Notes under the pieces: model-generated
Database searches by the model: none
What the model saw: only the letters and a program-made list of their open reading frames with translations
Told to the model about the DNA's origin: nothing
Program-made: the position numbers and the translations under genes
Shown here: piece by piece, positions 1 through 8,872 of the stretch
How the letters are laid out: each line of letters opens with the position of its first letter
Position numbering within the stretch: the first letter of the stretch is position 1
Source: Spongospora subterranea
Taxonomy: Eukaryota; Endomyxa; Phytomyxea; Plasmodiophorida; Plasmodiophoridae
Assembly: GCA_900404475.1 (NCBI GenBank)
Contig: OUQQ01000359.1
Coordinates: 1-20,296 of the forward strand
Direction of reading: 5' to 3'
Length of the DNA stretch: 20,296 nucleotides

Positions 1-813
1 GGATCACCAATACTCTTTGTAAAGAAGGACAACAGCCTCCGACTGTGCGTCGACTACCGCGATGTCAACAAGATAACCAAGAAGGAGCCTTATCCGATTT
101 CTGCTATCCTTTTGGCCCAACTGTCTTCTGTCAAAATCATCACGAAGATCGATCTACGAGGCGCTTACAACCTACTCCGAATCAAGGACGGCGACGAGTG
201 GAAGACTGCATGGTGTTGCAAATATGGAAATTTCGAGTATACGGTAATGTCGTTTGGTCTAATGAACGCTCCCGGTTATTTTCAGAGGTTTATGAACGAC
301 GTCCTCCGTGAATACCTCGACAAATTTGTGGTTGTTTACCTCGACGACATTTTGATCTACTCGGAGAGCGCGCCGCAGCACGACGTTAATGTTCGATTAG
401 TACTTTCCAAGTTGCGTTCAGCTGGTTTATTTGCAAAACTGGAAAAATGCGTGTTCGACGCTCAGGAAGTCGAATTCCTCGGTTATCTGGTCACCGACAG
501 CAGCATCAAGATGGACCCAAGTAAGGTGGAGACTATCCTCGATTGGGCGACACCTTCAACAGTCAAGGACGTCCAAAGTTTCCTAGGCTTTGCTAACTTC
601 TACAGGGAGTTCATTGTAGATTTCGCCAAAATATCTTCACCTTTGACGTCGCTGACGAAAAAAGATCAACCATTTGATTGGTCGGCCGCGGCCGAGTCCG
701 CGTTCGTGACCCTGAAACGAGCGTTCACCACAGCGCCTGTTATGAAACATTTTGACCCTATCTTACCTATCATTATTGAGACCGATGCGTCAGACTCGCC
801 CTCGGCGCCGTGA
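1..813 (+). pseudogene. Reverse transcriptase, Ty3/gypsy, 5' partial
   Basis: Frame 1 is open from the first base (GSPILFVKK...) to the stop at 811-813. It shows the RT palm landmarks: a CVDYRDVN block near the start, a KIDLRGAY block around 145-170, an MSFGLMNAP block near 250-275, and the catalytic YLDDIL box at about 337-354 with both aspartates present. The thumb and connection region follows (LGFANFYREF near 575-610). The frame then enters RNase H (ETDASD near 778-795) and stops prematurely. The next frame resumes the RNase H sequence at once, so a single-base indel near 795 is the simplest explanation. The RT part itself looks intact and only recently decayed. Confidence 0.93.
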
Positions 814-1110
814 TTTCGCAACCGCAAATGGACGGTAAATTACATCCTATCGCGTTCTATCCAAGAAAATTAACAGTTTCGGAATTGAACTACGATGTTC
901 ATGGCAAAGAATTACTCGCGATCGTGGTAGCGTTTCTAGTGTGGTTTGGTGTATTTTACCTCGTCCAAGACTCTCAGTCGCCGACAAGCTCGTTGGTCAT
1001 TAATGATCGCTGAATATCCGTTCGTTCATCGTGCACCGACCTGGTAGTATATCAGGAAAACCAGATGCGTTGTCGCGGCGTCCCGAATATGAAATTCAAC
1101 TATCTGGAAG
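796..1110 (+). pseudogene. RNase H of retrotransposon 1, frameshifted and internally damaged
   Basis: After the frame change near 795 the + sequence reads as an RNase H domain, with [24 protein letters not shown] as the recognisable core at about 855-930. From about 945 it loses similarity and stops at 1011-1013. A later piece in a different frame, around 1015-1105, restores the expected C-terminal end of the domain: an EYPF block, then VHRPGSISGKPDALSRRPEY. The segment between the two blocks is shorter than the family requires, so I infer an internal deletion plus at least two frame changes. The protein would not be made in one piece. Confidence 0.8.
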
Positions 1111-1270
1111 GTGCAGCGGAGATCTATACTTCAACCGGATCAGCTCTTACCTACTCCTGCAGCTACATTATGTGCCACGATGATTAACCCTTCTCAATCG
1201 ATCGAGGAGCGTATCAAACTTAACCAGCAGTCGGACACCTTCGTCCAGGATATCTTTCAAGGCTTCCTGT

Positions 1271-1745
1271 GACAAGTTTTCGACTCGCAACGGAATCCTC
1301 TACAAAGAGAAATCGCTGGTAGTGGTGGGAGAAGATTGCAAACTGGACATATTGAAGGCACGTCACGATGCCCCAGCGAGTGGTCATTTCGGTATTTCTA
1401 AGACACTTAACTCAGTACGACGTACCTACTGGTGGCCTGGAATGTCCAAGTATATTAAAAGGTATGTTATCTCCTGTGACACATGTGCTAGAGCAAAGTC
1501 CAGTCGCCATCAACCGCACGGTCTACTCTGCCCTTTACCGATCGCAGAGGAGACATTTGGCGCTCGATTACCATGGACTTCATTGTTAAATTGCCGAAGT
1601 CTCGGAGTCACGATTATATCCTGGTGGTGGTAGATCGTTTCTCCAAAATGAGCCAATTTATTCCATGCACCGAATCGATAAATGGGGCAGGTGGGGTGGT
1701 ACCGGCACAAATCTCGCGCCTCCCCAAGGCACGTACGCCAAGAAC
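1271..1745 (+). pseudogene. Integrase of retrotransposon 1 (zinc-binding domain and start of core)
   Basis: A FSTRNGILYKEK block at about 1274-1310 leads into the H2C2 zinc-binding domain (HDAPASGHFGISKT, then WWPGM and CDTCARAK, about 1365-1500). A frame change near 1535 moves the coding into the frame with [11 protein letters not shown] and [15 protein letters not shown] (about 1570-1675), which is the first part of the DDE core with its first Asp. Recognisable similarity ends near 1700-1745, before the second catalytic Asp and the Glu, so the core is truncated as well as frameshifted. Confidence 0.88.
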
Positions 1746-2165
1746 TGTTTGAAAATTTAAGGATTTACAAACAGATTGAGCCTTGCGAGCAAGGATTACC
1801 TTATTTTCTAAGAAATATTCACCGTTCAACCGTCTTCTGGGAGTACGTATTGCCCAATTACATCATAAATTTTAATCTGATTGCATTCGAGATTTTGCAT
1901 CTCCCCCACCGCGCGTGAACCACAATGGGTTGGGTAGTTTGTTTCGTCGTCTGATACTAGAAGAAGCGATACATCGTCGCCGATTTTTTCGTTAATTTGG
2001 ACATCGAGGTGATGAATTCATACGGCTCTCAGTACCAAGATCAAAAGCAATCGACAAATGATTTTCATTCAAACTTTGCTTGTAATTTGTGCGGTATCGT
2101 CCCGGAGCCAGGCGTTGTGTTATATTGTCAAATCTGACAGAGATTCGTCACGTCAGCTTCAACCC
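1746..2165. other. No recognisable gene; decayed spacer between two mobile elements
   Basis: Short open frames only, no protein family recognised. This may hold the eroded 3' end of the Ty3/gypsy element and the eroded right flank (C-terminal side) of the KDZ element, but I could not find an LTR, terminal inverted repeat or target-site duplication by eye. Confidence 0.4.
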
Positions 2166-2169
2166 TAGC

Positions 2170-3409
2170 TCATTCCGCCTTCAAACGCATTCTGGCGGCG
2201 ATGCCGTCGATCAGTTCCTTGTTGCGATTCAGCGCGATCGACATCAGGATGAAGTTGAACGTCACGCTGTCTGCCTCGCGCAGGAAACCTGCCAGCTTGC
2301 TCAGCCAACTGTTCGTCGTTTCAGCCATGCTCGAGGCAAACATTGGTTTGCCATTGTCGTTCACCATTTTAATAGCAGCCGGCGAGTACTCAACTTGACA
2401 AGCAATGTCGGATTGTTTGTGGCAGCAGATGTGAAATCTGTCCACAGCCTAGCGAACAAAATTGGCACATTGGTAGTGCTCGTGTCACCTCAAATATGGA
2501 CCGAGACGACAGGCATTGTCGAAAAAAATGACGTCCGGTCGTCGGTGACATCAACCTCTTTCAGACTATTCTCCACAAACAGAGCAACGTCTTCGAAGGC
2601 CTCTGTTGTGAATATCGGTTGTATATTGATGATAACGCCGCACGACCAAACCAAAACAAGAATGTCAGGTGTGTACGCGGGTCCAAAACGAGAGATAAGT
2701 TTGCCAGTTTTTCTTGCGGTCTGTAGTTCTGCTTCCTCTTTCCTGGCATTATTGGCAGAAATCGATTTGCTGATGCCCCACGACTTGTCATGTTTTTAGT
2801 TGCTGCCTTTCGCCTCTTCGAAACTTCGTGTTGCTGCCATACGTAGTCGATGTCCAATTTCCGCGGCGATTCATACTGTAGTTCTTCATGGGTGGGATCA
2901 TCGCAACATTCTACGAAAGCTTTTCTTCGATGACTGGAACAGCCATCCACGCGGCAGATACTGGCCAAGTTTTCGTTCTCCTTGCAAAAAGGTAGCTGTC
3001 TGCTCACAAAGGGGAGTGGACAGTGGGCGTACCGACAAACCTGATGTCCCATCACCTTGCCGTCCAGAACAGCACATCGAACATCAACACCAACATCCCC
3101 ATTTCGCTGCTTGTGGGTGTCGCATTCCTGTATGGACAGTCTAGGCATCACAGACCTCATATGCGTTATTGCCTCCTCCATGGCGTCATCGAGACCATTA
3201 CACGGACGTTGTTTGCTCCCTACTCGTACTGTCAAAGCGATCTCGACATTCCTCTTTCCGTGTAACTCCAGAAGTCTTAGGATAAAAAACGCCCGCCGAA
3301 ACACTTGTGGAGTCGACTTCGACGTATGCGATTTCAGGCTTGTTAATGTGTCTTTATTGTGCATAGCATAGCCCTCCTGAGATGATGTGTGTAAACAAGG
3401 CATGCGCAT
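2170..3409 (-). pseudogene. KDZ-type transposase (CxC6 cluster plus catalytic core), degenerate
   Basis: Read on -, this has the order of a Kyakuja-Dileera-Zisupton transposase. From 3409 an open frame carries a cysteine cluster at about 3067-2876: a VMGHQVC start, then Cys spaced as C-x4-C, C, C-x4-GC and CC-x4-H, matching the CxC6 pattern described for KDZ proteins. After a frame change near 2700, the FGPAYTPD and SCGVI blocks follow (about 2690-2620). Another frame holds FFDNAC (DNAC at 2520-2509), VDRFH (2445-2431) and the SMAETTNSWL block (about 2328-2300), then a TFNFIL...NRNKEL helix and a stop near 2170. The D, D and E landmarks are all present. Two in-frame stops lie between DNAC and VDRFH and there are at least two frame changes, so it is dead. 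The long + frame at 2089-2799 is its antisense shadow. Family assignment is from motif memory, not a search. Confidence 0.8.
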
Positions 3410-3559
3410 CGGAACAATGATAACACCACAGCCGGCATGCTGCCAGCGAAATGACCCACGTTTGCGTCACGCCGATATAACCGACACAATCTCCTTCAGT
3501 GAGTAGTATGATCGAAATGATGATTTCACCGATACACCATCTGTGGGCGTCACATGATC

Positions 3560-4046
3560 AAACAAGAATTGCTTGGCATTACAGTCCTTTGATCGCGTAT
3601 TGTTTTGGGTCGTGTCTTTTCACCGACGAACGACCAACGACAACTCCGTTGGTTGTTATAATCTGGACAGTTCCTTCCTTGTCGGATTGCACAACCAGTT
3701 TGATCTTGCACAATTGGCAGCGGGTACAGCTACAGCACAGCATTCGCCCGTAGTTGCCAGGTCGGTATGATGAAATCCAGCGTCATCGCGGTCCGTAACC
3801 ATGCGCGCGAGCACATCGACCATGTCATCATGGGCGACGACCACATTCAAACAGATGTGTGCCATCAACAACAGCGATTCGAACGACATAATATGTTTTC
3901 AGCACATGTTTTACTTCTTTTGGTGTTGTGCATGCAGCCACCCAAGGATATATGTTATCCCAGTTCGTCAGTAATGCTTGAACGAGGCGGGACTGACTTG
4001 CAATAGACAGCATTGAGATTGTCTGAATATGACGTGATCCACACAA
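3560..4046 (-). pseudogene. Probable N-terminal part of the KDZ element, with CxxC cluster
   Basis: Directly upstream of the transposase on -, an open frame from 4046 carries SRLVQALLTNWDNIYPW and TTPKEVKHVL (about 3985-3915). A further frame holds a dense cysteine motif CCSCTRCQLCK (3737-3705), followed by a beta-rich stretch with TTNGVVVGRSSVKRH. KDZ proteins often carry N-terminal cysteine clusters, and position and strand fit, but I do not recognise this particular cluster. A frame change near 3765 separates the two parts. It could instead be a separate protein of the same element, or an unrelated relic into which the repeats below have spread. Confidence 0.45.
3870..4008 (+). repeat. Repeat copy R1
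   Basis: This stretch, starting near AACAGCGATTCGAACGACAT, is repeated in direct orientation at 4262-4390 and in inverted orientation at 4108-4260. Shared landmarks are the CGATTCGAA start, the tttTACttCTTtTGGTGTT core and CCCAGTTCGT near the end. On - it encodes the WDNIYPW / TPKEVKHVL segment of the probable KDZ N-terminus. Confidence 0.75.
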
Positions 4047-4077
4047 TGAGCACTGCGAGAACAGTGTGGCGTCATAT
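4027..4077. repeat. Interrupted hairpin at the centre of the R1/R2 palindrome
   Basis: ATATGACG (4027-4034) pairs with CGTCATAT (4070-4077), and CCACAC (4039-4044) pairs with GTGTGG (4064-4069). A 4-nt bulge and a 19-nt loop separate the pieces. The position suggests two element ends facing each other rather than a gene-regulatory hairpin. Confidence 0.7.
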
Positions 4078-4107
4078 CAGGGTTTGCGATTGAGTACACG
4101 TTTAAAC

Positions 4108-4260
4108 GCCGCTGCTGCCTATTGCAATTCAGTCCCGACTCGTTCAACCGTTAAAGACGAACTAGGTTAGTATATTTTCCTGGATTGCTGAGTGCAAAAC
4201 ACCAGAAGAAGTAAAACATCTGCTTGTTCGAGTCGCTGTTGGGATGGCACAACAACCACA
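4108..4260 (-). repeat. Repeat copy R2, inverted relative to R1 and R3
   Basis: Its reverse complement matches R1 over most of its length, including a TGTTTTACTTCTTCTGGTGT core and the GTTGAACGAG-CGGGACTGAaTTGCAATAG end. With R1 it forms a palindrome whose ~100-nt centre contains the hairpin at 4027-4077. Confidence 0.75.
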
Positions 4261-4261
4261 T

Positions 4262-4390
4262 CCGAACAGCTCCTTAACAGCGATTCGAAAGACATAACTT
4301 GTTTTCAAGACATCGTTTACATCCTGTGGTGTATTGCACTCAGAAATCCAGGAAAATATATTATCCTAGTTCGTTCGAAACCACATGACT
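4262..4390 (+). repeat. Repeat copy R3, direct relative to R1
   Basis: It shares AACAGCGATTCGAAaGACAT, a GTTTTCAaGACAT step, a CctgTGGTGTaTTGCActCAG core and ATcCTAGTTCGT with R1. It ends soon after the point where R1 and R2 also diverge. Confidence 0.7.
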
Positions 4391-4977
4391 GCGTTTGACT
4401 GATTAGACAAAATTGCTAGGATTATTCTGGCGGTAGTCAGATTAGCAGCGAACTTAATGAATGGTCCTAGTTATAAGAGGCTTCTAGGTTTGCATCCTTT
4501 CCCGGTCTCTTGTCTCATATAGTGTCAACGCCTGAAACAAATGGTCACTTCCACCGTTTAATAATGTCGTTTTGAGCCATTTGAGACAAAAAGACATTGC
4601 ATGGTCTAATACCATATTCTACCCATATGAAACGGATCCGAACGGTTCAATACATGAATCAGAAAGCTGACTGTCCTGCCTGAAATGCCAGGAGAAGTTC
4701 TTCGAATATAGCGACTTCATTTGCGGAATTTTTGTAGATCATGCTGTGTTGACCAATTGAGCCAAAAAGACATTCCAAGATATCAAGCCCAATGTCCAGA
4801 AGGAACTTTCAATGAATTTCTGAACAATATGAGACCCGATCACCTGTGTTCCGATAGGAATAATCGACTGAGGAGCTAAAGCGTGCACTATTTCAGCAAA
4901 TTTGAGCTATTTTCCCTTCATTATTCAAAAGAAAGTCTGTGCGCCAATGAAAACGTTTGATTTAAGACCGAACTCAC
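4391..4977. other. No gene seen; decayed non-coding sequence
   Basis: No open frame resembles a protein. A short motif recurs imperfectly about 170 nt apart (TTTGAGACAAAAAGACATTGCA near 4579 and ATTGAGCCAAAAAGACATTCCA near 4755), which hints at another old duplication. Confidence 0.4.
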
Positions 4978-5200
4978 GGTCCCGACCACCACCTCGAAAC
5001 CCTCTCCGAAACTGTGTGTCTACAATAATACTCGATGGTTAAACAGGTTGTTGGAGTCCGTTCGGTGAGACAGCCATCCCTTTTATTGATCTTCCGCGAG
5101 GCAGCCACTCAACCGTGCACATTCAACGTCGAGGACGCCAGCTCAAAATGCAGTAGTAAACGCAAATTTGTGGAAAGTAAACTCCTGTGTTGTCTTGTCG
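4978..5200 (+). repeat. Left arm of a large imperfect inverted repeat
   Basis: This arm matches the reverse complement of 5475-5697. The best blocks are GTGTCTACAATaAT-ACTCGATGG (from 5016), CGAGGCAGCCACTCAA-CGTGCACATT (near 5096) and the AAACGCAA..TTTGT / CTCCTGTG-TGT blocks (5158-5195). Small indels separate the blocks. The best + frame reads a Cys/Lys-rich stretch followed by a hydrophobic helix, but I cannot assign it to a family. Confidence 0.75.
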
Positions 5201-5474
5201 CAAATCAACAACTGAAACCAATCATGCAGGCGAATATCCTGGCCAGAGGATGGGGCATTGAAGAAACTGTTCTTGGTGTTGTTTCTACGGTAGACGTGTC
5301 CAAAAAATATGGCTGAAAACCCAGGTTGAACAGGCAACAGAACCGGCTGGGGATGTTGTCGAAACAATGGCTGCAACAAAATTTGACACCCCGAAGCACT
5401 GGGATAATTCATGTGAACAACCGGATATGTTTATTCGAATTTAGGGAGTACGCGTTTTTGTTGGCAACCGCTTC

Positions 5475-5697
5475 CAGGGTACAGCACAGGAGATCACGTT
5501 TACAAATTGCGTTTGCTACCGCATTACAAGCTGGCGTTTTGGCCGTTAAATGTGCACGTTTGAGTGGCTGCCTCGCTAATTCACTCATCATTGAGAGGGA
5601 ACAACCGGGTAAACCATCGAGTAATGATTGTAGACACAAACGTTTTGGAAGAGTTTGCCGCCGTCCACAAAACCCATGCACCTGGTTCGGGATCCAC
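5475..5697 (-). repeat. Right arm of the large imperfect inverted repeat
   Basis: Reverse complement partner of 4978-5200, with about 275 nt of unrelated sequence between the arms. Both arms show conceptual-translation similarity (CTFN...AS..C.SKR), suggesting two diverged copies of a coding sequence in opposite orientation rather than simple terminal repeats. The arm on this side contains several stops. Confidence 0.72.
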
Positions 5698-5700
5698 AAT

Positions 5701-6150
5701 ATTTTGTTTTTTTTTTAGGCACCCTAATTCATACTGGCGCGCCAGCGTCGGTTCCGAGAACAACTGCGATGTACGCTTACGAGCCATCAGCCACCGAGAC
5801 CGAGGTCCCATTGACTTCAGAATATTGAAGTATTCGCGATGGTTCGATGATTCCATTGTAGAAGATCCCTTACCGGATCGCGATGGTTTTCAAACTGGTC
5901 ATACACACTCAAGGCCATTACCGGTGCCCATGGCCCAAACGATGTGGTCGGGACGTTGATCCGCAACCAACACCGCAGACTGCCGAACGAGAGGCCGCTC
6001 CGGTTCGGAACGGGCTCCACGCAACCTGTACCCAGGATTCGATCCGCTTTAGCGTGCCTTGCTGCATGAATCTTCTGGACACAAGGCAGTTATCCGGCAA
6101 GTTTTACCGGCCACTGCTTGCAATTGGCCATTGGTGAGGTGATTTTATTG
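5701..6150 (-). other. Possible coding sequence on the - strand, unresolved
   Basis: Open stretches on - read like protein in pieces: SAVLVADQRPDHIVWAMG (about 5995-5940) and SRWLMARKRTSQLF with TLARQYELG (about 5800-5725). They lie in different frames, and I could not build a GT...AG model that joins them with normal intron sizes. An ATG at 6131 on - would start a gene divergent from the ACT-domain gene, only about 20 nt away. This may be a small gene, an extension of the adjacent repeat element, or chance. Confidence 0.2.
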
Positions 6151-7469
6151 ATGATGTTGACCGTACTTCCCGATTCGCTGTTTATCGTCCAGATTCGAAG
6201 CCGGGACCATGGAGCGGGCGCCGTTGTCCTATTGCGTCTGTTTTTCTTTGAGGACGACAGGTGCGTCGAAACTCCAACGGCAATCGTGCTTTTCTGACGA
6301 TGTTCGCGACCAGACCCTTTTTTGCGTTCACGCGAACGGATGAGGAGATTTCTATGATTGTTCAGGAGAGGTCGCTGTCATATTTACAGACACTTCCCAA
6401 TATTGCGATTTCTCCCATGAAATGGCGTGCCTTCACATTCTCTAACAATCAACAAGGTATTTTCTGCATTCCAGAATTTTCCAAAACAAAACAGATTTCT
6501 CTCATCCAGGTTCCACGTAACTCCCCGTTATGTTCACAAACAGCACCTGCGTTCAAACATTGCAAATATCCAAATTATTTCGACGCAATTCTGTTATTTT
6601 CAAAAAAACAACAGCTGGTCATTCCTGTTGGAAATTCTCTCCGCACTAAGACTCGTATTTGTCAATGGTAGATGGTCGAGCACCTAAACTGTTGGCACTG
6701 CTAGCGCAACGTCGATTCTCCATCTTCTACATGTCAACGGCGACCCAGGACCTGATTCTGGTCATGTCCCACGAGCTGCACGAGATCATCGCGTGTCTGG
6801 CCGAACACGATGTCTCGGTCAGGGCGGACTCCGATGTGAGCTCCGTCGTAACGTTACCGCCAGAGGAGGCCGCCGTCTCGGCTGCCGCTGACATCATCCA
6901 GTTGCGGCGACTGTCCGACGAATTCTTCCTGCATTCAGTACCGGTTTCCGATCTGGAACGCCTTCTCAAACCCATTCTAAATATTTTTTTTGTCAACGCC
7001 GCCAGACAAAACTTTGTGGCGTTTTCAATTGTTGATGATGAGGTATCTCATAAGTTTCCACTACTTTACGCTAATTCAAGCATTGAACGTCAAATTTTAC
7101 GTTTACCCTCGTTTGTTTATTGACCCATGTTCTGTTTTTATTCTTAGAAGGTTTCTTTATTTGCCATTCATAGATTAAATTCCTCAGATATCGTTAATAT
7201 TGGACCGAGCTGCATCGAAATTGATGGCAGCTTATACGGATGTAAATTTCCAGCAAGCCTGGACGGCGTTCCGCGTTTTGGGCGATTGGGGGTTCTCAGA
7301 GACCGGCTTGGTCAGTTCAATTTCGTCAACGTTGACTGATGCCGGGATCGATGGGTCCCTGTTCATGTCCACGTTTAGCCGCGATTACTTCATCGTACAG
7401 AGTGATCTGGTTCCACGTTCAGTGGACGCCTTCCAGTCTGCTGGCATATCCGTTCATTCCGATTCGTAG
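6151..7469 (+). CDS. CASTOR-like ACT-domain protein (four exons)
   Basis: Model: exons 6151-6260, 6314-6456, 6651-7042 and 7188-7469, giving 308 residues. All introns are GT...AG (53, 194 and 145 nt) with phases 2, 1 and 0 that keep the frame. Residues 1-37 hold an LTVLPDSLFIVQI start. FFAFTRTDEEISMIV at about 39-53 and its mirror FVAFSIVDDE|ISLILD at 206-221, split exactly by the third intron, mark two paralogous ACT units. FSIFYMSTATQDLILV (107-122) and SLFMSTFSRDYFIV (272-285) are the paired motifs in the partner units. This fourfold ACT layout is that of CASTOR/GATS-like proteins. In animals CASTOR1 binds arginine at the ACT2-ACT4 interface and inhibits GATOR2 upstream of TORC1; related ACT proteins of unknown ligand occur in fungi and bacteria. 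Ligand and target here are unknown. The 194-nt second intron is the least certain, and the start may be the second Met at 6154. Confidence 0.85.
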
Positions 7470-8012
7470 TCGTTTATATATTTATACATTCTTTCAATTT
7501 CGCCGTCTGAGTGGTATTCGAGAAACTCTCCCATTGGGCTGTTAGGACACCCTCTCATAACACCCTCTCATCGGGCTTTTAACTCTATACAGAATTTTCG
7601 CCAATTGATTGCATCTCCATTTTCAATCCCATGGGAACCGATATGTTAATCGCCAGTGCCGAAATGATGGCAGTGATCTGCTACCATTCGTGCATAGACG
7701 GCTAAAGTTCAAAGGTGTTGTGAAAGGTCTGAGCAGCGTTCTATGTGTTGAAATAATGATGTGTCTCTGGGAATTTTTGCATTAGTTTGGGAAACCTGTT
7801 GATAATGGTCATTGGGTACGATTCGTCGCATGCGTCTTTCAATCCTATCTGGAACTGCATTACTGAAAAACAAACCCAGTCAAGAGAGATTCAGTTTGAA
7901 TGGGGAACCTGTATTGCAATAATGAAAAACGACTCGGGTGGGATGGCGAAGCAGCACTCTGTCTTGGTCGCGCACTCCGTTGTTCCGAGACCACCTGCGC
8001 CTTGATCGACAA
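7470..8012. other. Intergenic region between ACT-domain gene and HCNGP gene
   Basis: No protein-like frame found. A near-direct duplication, ACACCCTCTCATaACACCCTCTCATcgGGCTTTTA, lies at about 7547-7580. The region should contain the 3' end of the upstream gene and the promoter of the next. Confidence 0.5.
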
Positions 8013-8872
8013 ATGTCAGAGAGGGTTCTGGCGCCGGTGGTCCATTATTCGGACTCGTCTGACGATGAAGACTCCAGATCCCGCTGCCTCGTCCAGTCGG
8101 CCAGGTCATCTTCTGCCTTGAGATCATCCGGTCCGCCACAGAATCCGAAAACTCGCGATAGTCGAACCGATTCCGTCATTAATTCGGAGGCTATTCTTGA
8201 TCCAGAAATCGAATCAATTTCGGCTCACATTTCCCACAAATCGGGTTTAGTTGACGTCCAGGTATCCACAATGCAGCTGGACGAGGCCGCAATCACTGAG
8301 GCTTACGTTACTTCAAAGTTGGATTCCGAGGTCATTCCTGACAGGGTATCGAATGAAGACAACCTGGACGATTCGTTACTCCCACCTTCTCCTATCGGTG
8401 AACCTGACCCTGATGTCCAAGAAAATATCCGCCTTTGTATCGAGCACCAACGCCGCGGAAACAATTTCAACGCATCGTTACGCGCCCATGAGATATTTAT
8501 TAATCCCTATATCCTAGAGACAGTCGCTAAGGTATAGTTTGCACTGCGACGGTGCCAATGCGGTCTTTAATTATTACACTGTAGGTCTATGAGATTGACG
8601 ATCATGGCACCAACATGCCTGCCTCTCTTCATGATCCTCAGCGGTTCGCTCCGGAAGATTATTATGATGAAGTCAGTCGGCGTCGGGACCAAATGGAGGC
8701 GGCAAAACAGGAGGCTATGCAAAGGCGAGTAGCTGCTGCTGCCGCTGTGGGGAATGCTTCCAGACGAATAGAGTTTGTTCAAGGGGATAGACACGGTCCC
8801 AACCATGTTGATCTGCGTATTCAAGAGCAAATTCGAGCTCATCAATTACGCCTTGCTAAAAAGGCGAAATAA
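8013..8872 (+). CDS. SAP30BP: SAP30BP/HCNGP-family nuclear protein (two exons)
   Basis: Exons 8013-8531 and 8585-8872 join at a 53-nt GT...TAG intron in phase 0, giving 268 residues. The start at 8013 gives MSERVLAPVVHYSDSSDDED, the short aliphatic-Tyr plus acidic-Ser start seen in the family. Residues about 20-145 are low complexity, Ser/Asp/Glu rich. The conserved HCNGP core runs across the splice: FNASLRAHEIFINPYILE (about 152-170), then VYEIDDHGTNMP and a DP...EDYYDEV helix (174-203). The RIEFVQG motif near 234-240 and a Lys/Arg-rich tail follow. Human SAP30BP is known as a transcriptional co-regulator partner of SAP30 and has been linked to splicing of short introns. The family is eukaryote specific. 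The transcript is probably monocistronic. Confidence 0.92.

Larger units (their letters stand above)
1..1745 (+). mobile_element. Ty3/gypsy retrotransposon 1, degenerate, 5' end outside window
   Basis: The order of domains along + is reverse transcriptase, RNase H, integrase zinc-binding domain, integrase core, which is the Ty3/gypsy order. The left window edge falls inside the RT, so gag, protease and the 5' LTR are not visible. Coding runs through all three frames because of small indels, and part of RNase H appears deleted. I found no LTR or polypurine tract to mark the right end; recognisable coding stops near 1745. It differs in sequence from the retroelement family at 13.7-17.4 kb, so the window holds at least two Ty3/gypsy families. 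Confidence 0.93.

Noticed and set aside
2089..2799. Longest + open frame (236 codons) outside the RT
   Set aside because: It is antisense to the KDZ transposase blocks and has no domain of its own; the motif order on - explains the region.
5035..5316. Possible Merlin/IS1595-type transposase N-terminus in the left arm of the inverted repeat
   Set aside because: Only a vague Cys/Lys pattern fits; no DDE block or H/C-terminal motif could be found in either arm, so no family is claimed.
7891..8139. - strand frame of 82 codons opposite the HCNGP start
   Set aside because: Shadow of the HCNGP exon and its upstream sequence; no domain.
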